Origin: Gammaproteobacteria bacterium
GTDB taxonomy: Bacteria; Pseudomonadota; Gammaproteobacteria; Thiohalomonadales; Thiohalomonadaceae
Direction: 5' to 3'
Assembly (NCBI GenBank): GCA_003252455.1
Contig: QKED01000072.1
Coordinates: forward strand, 1 to 32,627
Length of the DNA stretch: 32,627 nt
The notes beneath the pieces were generated by a model, which was not told the DNA's origin, searched no databases, and saw nothing but the letters and a program-made list of their open reading frames with translations. Both the position numbers and the translations under genes were made by a program. Of this stretch, positions 27,323 through 32,627 are shown piece after piece; the first letter of the stretch is position 1; every line of letters starts with the position of its first letter.

Positions 27323-29068
27323 TTGCGATTGAGGGAACACCCTTCGCTCCTCGGGCGAGACCTGGCCATCTTTCTCATCATGGCCATTCTGGCCGGGTGT
27401 GGATTGGTCTACGAGTATCTGGTCTCGCACTATGCCGGGCGTGTGCTCGGGGCGATGGAGACCGCCATCTACGGCATCATCGGTACCATGATCGTCTCCA
27501 TGGGCATCGGCTCGTTCCTGGCCCGACGCATCCGTGACGCTCACAGCGGCTTCGCCTGGCTGGAGGTACTCATCGCCCTGTTGGGTGTCTCCTCGGTGTT
27601 GATCATCTCGGCCACTTTTGCCATCGCCAACCTCTTGCCACATGTCATTGGTCAGGTCTTCGACCTGCCACCGGACCTGCTGCCCCGAGGTGGTGGCATC
27701 GAGTGGGCGCGACAGATTGCCAAGGTCTCGCCCTATGTGATCGGTGCCATCCTCGGCATCCTCATCGGTATGGAGATCCCGCTCATCGCACGGGTGCGCG
27801 AGGCGCTCTATGGCGAGCACCTGGAGCACAATACCGGTTCCATCTATGGCATCGACTACATCGGCGCTGGGGTAGGGGCTGCGCTCTGGGTGCTGTTCAT
27901 GCTGAGCATGGACCTGACCCTCTCCGCGGCCCTCACCGCCTCGGCCAATCTTGCGGTGGGGGTGCTCTTCTTCGTCCTCTTTCGCGATAAAATCCGTTGG
28001 CCGCGTCTGCTCCTCGCCGCCCATTTGCTCACCTTCCTGCTCGTGCTGCTCATCGCCGAGCAGGGGCAGGAGTGGGAGACGGCCATGGAAGACCTGCTCT
28101 ATCAGGACCACGTGGTGTTCCGTATGAACACCACGTTCCAGCACCTGACGATTACCCGGCGCATCAACGACCCGCGCAAGGCGCCGGTCTACACCTTCTT
28201 TCTTAACGGGCGCACCCAGTTCGCCAGTAACGATGAGCGCATCTACCACGCCATGCTGGTCTATCCCGCCTTGGCGGCCTCGGCGCGACACGATCGCGTG
28301 CTGGTGATTGGCGGTGGGGATGGCCTCGCCCTGCGTGACATCCTCAAGTGGGAGCCCAAACAGGTGGTTCTGGTCGACCTCGACCGTGAGCTGGTGGACT
28401 TCTTCACCCACCCCTACAGCGTGGACGGAGAGGTGGTCAACCAGGCACTGCTGGAGCTCAACGAGTTCTCCTTCAGCGACCCGCGAGTGCAGGTGCATAT
28501 CGGTGACGCCTTTACCCAGGTCGACGCCCTGATCGAGGCCGGAGCGCTGTTCGATACCATCATCGTCGACCTGCCCGACCCTAGCCACCCGGACTTGAAC
28601 AAGCTCTACAGCACGCGTTTTTACGCCAAACTGCGTAATCTCCTCGCCGGGGATGGGGCGATGACAGTGCAGTCCACCTCGCCTTACCACGCCAAACACG
28701 CCTTCCTCTCCATCGGGAAGACGGTGGCCTACGCCGATTTCGCCCATGTGGAGCAGTACCACCACAACGTCCCCTCGTTCGGCGAGTGGGGCTGGACCAT
28801 CGCGGTACGCAACGGCGCCCCCGCGCGTACACGTCTCGCACGGTTGGATGAACCACTGGCGGTGGACGATGGTTGGACCACGCGCGGCGTGATGCTCGCC
28901 GCTTTTGAATTTAGTCGCCATTTCTTCGATGATGTGCCAGCGATCAAGGTAAATCACCTCGGTTCTATGGTTGCCTATCAATACCATCAGAATGATTGGC
29001 GGCGTGAACAGGGGATCTTCACCCCCTTTGAAGACACGCAAGCAACACCCACAAAGGAGACGCAATGA
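27323..29068 (+). CDS. Membrane-embedded spermidine synthase-like aminopropyltransferase
   Basis: 581 residues from a TTG start; an in-frame TGA three codons upstream rules out longer forms. The first about 245 residues form about seven hydrophobic segments. The rest is a spermidine/spermine synthase-type Rossmann domain: ASNDERIYHAML (301-312, the QxTxxDExxYHE region), VLVIGGGDG (327-334, SAM/decarboxy-SAM site), VDLDRE (351-356), HIGDAF (392-397) and DLPDP (416-420) in place of the DxxDP of classical enzymes. Predicted to transfer an aminopropyl or related group at the membrane; substrate unknown. Its stop overlaps the next start (ATGA). Head of the operon. Confidence 0.87.
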   Translation: MRLREHPSLLGRDLAIFLIMAILAGCGLVYEYLVSHYAGRVLGAMETAIYGIIGTMIVSMGIGSFLARRIRDAHSGFAWLEVLIALLGVSSVLIISATFAIANLLPHVIGQVFDLPPDLLPRGGGIEWARQIAKVSPYVIGAILGILIGMEIPLIARVREALYGEHLEHNTGSIYGIDYIGAGVGAALWVLFMLSMDLTLSAALTASANLAVGVLFFVLFRDKIRWPRLLLAAHLLTFLLVLLIAEQGQEWETAMEDLLYQDHVVFRMNTTFQHLTITRRINDPRKAPVYTFFLNGRTQFASNDERIYHAMLVYPALAASARHDRVLVIGGGDGLALRDILKWEPKQVVLVDLDRELVDFFTHPYSVDGEVVNQALLELNEFSFSDPRVQVHIGDAFTQVDALIEAGALFDTIIVDLPDPSHPDLNKLYSTRFYAKLRNLLAGDGAMTVQSTSPYHAKHAFLSIGKTVAYADFAHVEQYHHNVPSFGEWGWTIAVRNGAPARTRLARLDEPLAVDDGWTTRGVMLAAFEFSRHFFDDVPAIKVNHLGSMVAYQYHQNDWRREQGIFTPFEDTQATPTKETQ

Positions 29069-29484
29069 GCGAGCAACAGTTGCAGGCGATCTGCCAGGGC
29101 CTGAACGGCATCACCACCGAGGAGGGCTTCACCTTCTGCGCTGTGATGGTCAAAGAGGGTGACGTCACCCTGGCCAAGGTCGAGGTCGAGGACCGCGAGG
29201 AGTTCCCCATCTTCATCTCACTGGACGACGACCAGTTGGTCTGCATGACCTACCTCTGGCCCGAGTCCGAGGTCAAGACCGAGCGCCGCGGTGAACTGCT
29301 GGAGGCGATGTTGACCATGAACGTACCCATGCCCCTCTCCTCGTTCGGCAAGGTGGGCGATCAGTACCTCATCTTCGGGGCCATGGCCAACAACAGCGAG
29401 ATGGCCGAGATCCAGCACGAGCTGATGGTGCTCAGTGACAACACCCTGAGCGCGGTGGAACTCTTCACCGATTACCTCAACTAA
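29065..29484 (+). CDS. DUF2170 (YjfI-like) protein
   Basis: 139 residues, acidic, soluble, no signal peptide. It resembles E. coli YjfI (DUF2170): short alpha/beta protein with VEVEDREEFPIFISLDDDQLVCMTYLW, LLEAMLTMNVPMPLSSFG and YLIFGAMANNS blocks. It overlaps the upstream gene by ATGA and precedes the pspA-like gene by 34 nt; GGAG lies 6 nt upstream. In E. coli yjfI is likewise followed by the PspA-like yjfJ. The fold and context suggest a small chaperone- or adaptor-like partner of the PspA protein (inference). Confidence 0.85.
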   Translation: MSEQQLQAICQGLNGITTEEGFTFCAVMVKEGDVTLAKVEVEDREEFPIFISLDDDQLVCMTYLWPESEVKTERRGELLEAMLTMNVPMPLSSFGKVGDQYLIFGAMANNSEMAEIQHELMVLSDNTLSAVELFTDYLN

Positions 29485-29518
29485 CCGCCCGCACACCTTA
29501 GTTTTCCAAGGAGACACC

Positions 29519-30211
29519 ATGAGCATTTGGAACAAACTGCTGACCGCCATGCGCGGTGCTGCCAACGAGGCAGGCGAGGCCATCGTCGACAACCAGGCCC
29601 TGCGCATCCTCGACCAGGAGATGCGTGACGCCAAGGAGCACCTGGGCCGAGCCAAGGAGTCCCTCACCGCCGTGATGGCCGAGGAGATGGGCGTACGCCG
29701 TAAGGTCGAGCAACTGCGTAAATCCATCGAAGAGCACGAGGGCTATGCCGTCAGCGCCATGAACAAGGGCGACGAGGGACTGGCCATGGAGGTGGCGGAG
29801 AAGATCGCCGAACTCGAAGGCGAGCTGGAGGCCCAGGAGACCCTGCTCAAGGGCTACACCGACAATGTCGCTCAGCTCAAGCGCACCATCGCCGAGACCG
29901 AGCGCAACATCCGTACGATGGAGCGCGAAGTCTCCGCCGTGAAGGCCACCGACGCAGTGCAGAAGGCCAGTAGCGCCGCTGCCGCCAAGTTCTCCGGCAG
30001 CAACTCCTCTATGCGCTCCGCCACCGACTCCCTGGAGCGCATCAAGGCCAAGCAGCAGAAGCGTGCCGACCAGATGAAGGCCGCGATGGAGCTGCAGAAC
30101 GAGAGCAGTGGCGCCGACCTGCAGGCCAAGCTCAAGGCCGCAGGCGTGGTCACCGGCGCCTCCAGCGCCAACTCCGTGCTCGAACGCCTGAAGAAGCAGC
30201 AGGGCAGCTGA
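29519..30211 (+). CDS. PspA/IM30-family membrane-remodelling protein (YjfJ-like)
   Basis: 230 residues, almost entirely predicted coiled coil, the ESCRT-III-like PspA/Vipp1 fold. N-terminal MSIWNKLLTAMRGAANEAGEAIVDNQALRILDQE is typical: an amphipathic membrane-binding helix followed by the NQALRILDQE motif of the IM30 start. The C-terminus is rich in Ser/Ala and ends in a charged helix (SVLERLKKQQGS). It is encoded with DUF2170 upstream and DUF2491 downstream, as yjfJ in E. coli, so it belongs to the YjfJ branch and not to the pspF-pspABC locus. AAGGAG precedes the ATG. Followed by a set of hairpins. Confidence 0.9.
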   Translation: MSIWNKLLTAMRGAANEAGEAIVDNQALRILDQEMRDAKEHLGRAKESLTAVMAEEMGVRRKVEQLRKSIEEHEGYAVSAMNKGDEGLAMEVAEKIAELEGELEAQETLLKGYTDNVAQLKRTIAETERNIRTMEREVSAVKATDAVQKASSAAAAKFSGSNSSMRSATDSLERIKAKQQKRADQMKAAMELQNESSGADLQAKLKAAGVVTGASSANSVLERLKKQQGS

Positions 30212-30372
30212 GGCCCGGGTGGCCGCGAAGGCGGTCACCTCACCCGATGGTATGTTTGACGCGCCGACCCAAGCGCGTCACGCTCTGTGCCTTCACCGTC
30301 ACACCCGCAGTGAACGGGTGACCCGGTCGAAGGTGCGACACGGTTATTTCCCAGGACGAGGAGGGGAGTGTG
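30212..30372 (+). promoter_or_regulatory. Structured spacer with three successive hairpins between pspA-like and SPFH genes
   Basis: Hairpin 1, 30219-30238: GTGGCCGC, loop GAAG, GCGGTCAC. Hairpin 2, 30257-30280: perfect TGACGCGC, 8-nt loop, GCGCGTCA. Hairpin 3, about 30298-30322: GTCACACCCG against CGGGTGAC with a two-base bulge. None is followed by a clear T-run, so these may be attenuators, processing sites or a protein-binding leader. A GAGGAGG ribosome site closes the region before the SPFH gene. Confidence 0.6.
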
Positions 30373-31836
30373 ATGAGTGAGGTCGTAACACCGGACAGCC
30401 CCAAGGGGCGTCTCGGGCGGTTGCTTGCGCGTGGTGGTGCCATGATGCGCTACACCTTGGCGGGCATCCTATTCCTGACGGGTGGGCTAATGCTCACCAC
30501 CTTCTGGTTCCAGACCGACGCGGGGTATACCTACGTCTACCAAAACAACATCACCGGCCAGCTCTCGGTCTACACCGAGCCGGGGATCCACTTTCGAATC
30601 CCTGGCTTCTCGCGCGTCTTCGAGTACAAGCAGGTGATGACCATCTCCTTCGGCGGCGAGGGCGACCATGACGGGCCGCTCGACTCCTTCAGCCGCAACT
30701 ACTCCACCCGTGGCCTGGAGCCCATCAGCGTACGCTTCGCCGACACCTACACCGGGCTGCTGCCGACGACCTTCCGCTTCAAGCTCTCCTCGGACCCTGA
30801 GCGCATCCTGCAGATGCATCGCGAGTTCCGAAACTTCGACAATCTAGTCGACGCCCTGCTGGTGAAGAATGCACGCAACGTCACGGTGATCACCGCCACC
30901 CAGTACACTGGTGAGGAGTTCTTCCAGGGGGGGCTCAACCAGTTCAAGGCCAAGCTCGAAGACCAACTGCGCAACGGTATCTACATCACCGAGCGCCGTC
31001 AGGTGGAGATCGAGCAGACCGACCTCGCCCCTGTGGGGCTCGATCAGTCCGACTCCAACAAGCTGCAGAGCACCAAGCAGTTGGTGTGGAAGACCGTCCC
31101 GCTGCTGGATGACAACGGCGCCGTGCGTCGCCAACCCAATCCCCTCGACCAGTATGGCATCGAGGTGACCCAGGTGACCGTGGGTGACCCGGTGCCCGAG
31201 GCGCAGCTCAACACCCTGCTGACGGACAAGAAGCGCCTGGTCGCCGAGCGCATTCGCACCATCCAGGAGCAGGAGACCGCCCGCGCCCAGGCCAAGACCG
31301 AACAGCTGAAGAAGGAGATCGAGCGCACTCGTGCCGTGCAGGACGCCCAGCGCGAGAAGGAGTTGGCGGTCATTGCCCAGCAGCGCGAGGTGGAGGTGGC
31401 TCGTCAGATCGCCGAACGTGAGCTGGTCGAGCAGCGCAAGAAGAAGGATGTCGCCGCGGTAGAGAAGGAGAAGGAGCTGGCGGTGGCCGAGGCCAATCGC
31501 AACATCCAGAAGGCCAACGCCGAGGCGGCAAAATTCGAGGCCGAGGCGATCCGCGAAAAGGGTCAGGCGGAGGCCGAGGTGACCAAGGCCAAGTACGCCG
31601 CGCTGGGGGCCAATCAGGTCATCTATCTGGCAGAGATCCGCCGCGACATCGCCCGCGTCATGTATGAAAACCTCAAAGACTTCACGGTGCAGATGCCGCG
31701 CAACCTCATTACCGGTGACGCCCAGGGCGGCCTCAACACCAATCTCGACGTCATCTCCGCCTTCGCCGCCCTCGGCCTGATGGAGAAGGGCGGCAAACTG
31801 GCCGAGGGTGATGCCTCGGGCGCCGACAACCGTTAA
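30373..31836 (+). CDS. SPFH/band-7 (flotillin/prohibitin-like) membrane scaffold protein
   Basis: 487 residues from ATG 30373, 8 nt after AGGAGG; a GTG one codon earlier (30370) is possible but too close to the ribosome site. One N-terminal membrane segment (about 25-47), then a band-7/SPFH domain (about 50-270; AGYTYVYQNNITGQLSVYTEPGIHFRIPG). A very long charged coiled coil follows (about 285-410, Glu/Lys/Ala/Arg-rich). A short C-terminal region follows. This domain order fits a membrane-associated oligomer of the HflK/flotillin type. It sits between PspA-like and YjfK-like genes, suggesting it is a scaffold for that system. Confidence 0.9.
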   Translation: MSEVVTPDSPKGRLGRLLARGGAMMRYTLAGILFLTGGLMLTTFWFQTDAGYTYVYQNNITGQLSVYTEPGIHFRIPGFSRVFEYKQVMTISFGGEGDHDGPLDSFSRNYSTRGLEPISVRFADTYTGLLPTTFRFKLSSDPERILQMHREFRNFDNLVDALLVKNARNVTVITATQYTGEEFFQGGLNQFKAKLEDQLRNGIYITERRQVEIEQTDLAPVGLDQSDSNKLQSTKQLVWKTVPLLDDNGAVRRQPNPLDQYGIEVTQVTVGDPVPEAQLNTLLTDKKRLVAERIRTIQEQETARAQAKTEQLKKEIERTRAVQDAQREKELAVIAQQREVEVARQIAERELVEQRKKKDVAAVEKEKELAVAEANRNIQKANAEAAKFEAEAIREKGQAEAEVTKAKYAALGANQVIYLAEIRRDIARVMYENLKDFTVQMPRNLITGDAQGGLNTNLDVISAFAALGLMEKGGKLAEGDASGADNR

Positions 31837-31853
31837 CTGCAAGGAGTAGGCAT

Positions 31854-32495
31854 ATGGGATTCTTCAAGGGCATCTTTGGGGGTGACGAGCAACCTGAGCG
31901 CCCCGTGCGCACCCTCGACCACCCCAAGTCGCTGCAGATCGGCGATATGCTCAAGCTCGGTTTTACCGGCGAAGAGGGGCTCTCGGCCCAGACCTTCACC
32001 GTCAAGGGGATCGACACCCAGGACCTCGGTGGCGAGGCGCTCAAGAAGGCGCTCTTCAACGTCGAGGGGGTCGACGGCCACTATCGCATGGCGGTGGTCA
32101 AGGAGCGGGGGGAGGAGTGGCTGGAGGTAGCGCGTCAGTGCTACCCCGAGGATGTGCTCTCGATCTTCGAGCAGGAGGCCTTTATCGATCTGCTCGACCC
32201 CGAGACCGGCGTCAACCACTCCCTGGCGCGCATCGGCGAGCCCGCCGAGTTCAGCGGCTGGACCTGTGCCGCCTACCGCCAAGAGGCAGGGCACAACGCC
32301 TATTTCCATCACGGCGACTATCGCAACCGCTCTATCACCTATGTGCAGGGCGAGGCGTTCAGCTACTACCGCCTGGTGAGCGACGAGCGCCTCTGTGCCT
32401 TGGAGGTGCAGGTCTATGACGGTGGGCGTACCGACGTCTGGCTGTGCAAACTGCTGCCGCTGCACAAGGTCGAGGAGCTGTGGCCCGCCGCCTGA
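31854..32495 (+). CDS. DUF2491 (YjfK-like) protein
   Basis: 213 residues, soluble, acidic. Starts MGFFKGIFGG and shows the DUF2491 pattern: DHPKSLQIGDMLKLGF, CYPEDVLSIFEQEAFIDLLDP and a C-terminal YYRLVSDERLCALEVQVYDGGRTDV. E. coli YjfK has the same family and lies after yjfJ. It starts 17 nt after the SPFH stop with AAGGAG upstream, and is followed 25 nt later by another gene. Function unknown; by context part of the PspA-like membrane system. Confidence 0.85.
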   Translation: MGFFKGIFGGDEQPERPVRTLDHPKSLQIGDMLKLGFTGEEGLSAQTFTVKGIDTQDLGGEALKKALFNVEGVDGHYRMAVVKERGEEWLEVARQCYPEDVLSIFEQEAFIDLLDPETGVNHSLARIGEPAEFSGWTCAAYRQEAGHNAYFHHGDYRNRSITYVQGEAFSYYRLVSDERLCALEVQVYDGGRTDVWLCKLLPLHKVEELWPAA

Positions 32496-32520
32496 GGGGT
32501 CGATAGCAGAAGGAGTGGGC

Positions 32521-32627
32521 ATGTTCAGTTGGCTCTTCACCTGGGTGCGCGTGCATCGCAACCGCCCTTCACGGGCGCTGCGCCTGGAGCTCGGGCGCAC
32601 CCTGGTTCAGACCGGTCTCTACCTCCT
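32521..32627 (+). CDS. Unidentified protein, N-terminal 35 residues only
   Basis: An ATG at 32521 with AAGGAG 6 nt upstream opens a frame that runs off the window. Visible residues MFSWLFTWVRVHRNRPSR and LELGRTLVQTGLYLL suggest a basic, partly hydrophobic N-terminus, perhaps of a membrane protein. By analogy with the E. coli locus a DUF350 (YjfL-like) or other membrane protein would be a candidate, but 35 residues are too few to say. Confidence 0.6.
   Translation, partial: MFSWLFTWVRVHRNRPSRALRLELGRTLVQTGLYL

Noticed and set aside
27290-29065. Open frame of 591 codons on the minus strand
   Set aside because: Antisense of the spermidine-synthase-like gene; low-complexity His/Gly/Asp-rich product without domains.

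Overview
The window is GC-rich, densely packed bacterial chromosome. Its gene content and order point to a gammaproteobacterium, most likely of the Chromatiales / sulfur-oxidiser type. This rests on the fused mreBCD-mrdAB-rlpA-dacA-dat-ybeD-lipBA block, a divergent gatCAB next to mreB, the pilBCD-coaE-yacG block, an ETHE1-type persulfide dioxygenase and a TauE/SafE-type exporter. Species cannot be decided from the sequence alone. No rRNA, tRNA, CRISPR array, intact insertion sequence or prophage was recognised.

Region 1 (1-12243, all minus strand) is a cell-envelope supercluster. Read in the direction of transcription it runs mreB, mreC, mreD, mrdA (PBP2), rodA, mltB, rlpA, dacA, dat, ybeD, lipB, lipA, then the N-terminus of a two-TM PAS sensor cut by the window edge. 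It combines the elongasome (MreBCD, PBP2, RodA), murein processing (MltB, RlpA, DacA), D-amino acid supply (Dat) and protein lipoylation (LipB, LipA). Most junctions overlap or abut, so one or a few long transcripts are likely. mreC appears to use ATT as its start codon.

Region 2 (12399-16092, plus) is gatC, gatA, gatB and a small Dabb-fold protein whose GTG start overlaps the gatB stop. The gatA-gatB gap holds a large inverted repeat built of CACGAAG-type 9-mers. The block ends in a REP-like palindrome and a strong rho-independent terminator.

Region 3 (16186-19665) is the accessory part: a solitary GIY-YIG nuclease-like gene, about 1 kb without an intact gene containing a frameshifted remnant of a DUF2156 gene, a persulfide dioxygenase preceded by a near-perfect 21-bp dyad at its putative promoter, and the intact DUF2156 gene. 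The remnant and the intact copy are direct repeats flanking the dioxygenase.

Region 4 (19932-27024): hslO (Hsp33) on plus; then on minus, in transcription order, pilB, pilC, pilD, coaE, yacG, a HAMP protein without an output domain, and a TSUP-family permease.

Region 5 (27323 to the end, plus) is the most interesting system. It contains a membrane-embedded spermidine-synthase-like enzyme, a DUF2170 (YjfI-like) protein, a PspA/IM30 (YjfJ-like) protein, an SPFH/band-7 protein, a DUF2491 (YjfK-like) protein and the start of a further gene. It resembles the poorly understood E. coli yjfIJKLMC locus, here with an aminopropyltransferase-like enzyme at its head and an SPFH scaffold inside it. It looks like a membrane-remodelling or polyamine-linked envelope system and continues beyond the window.
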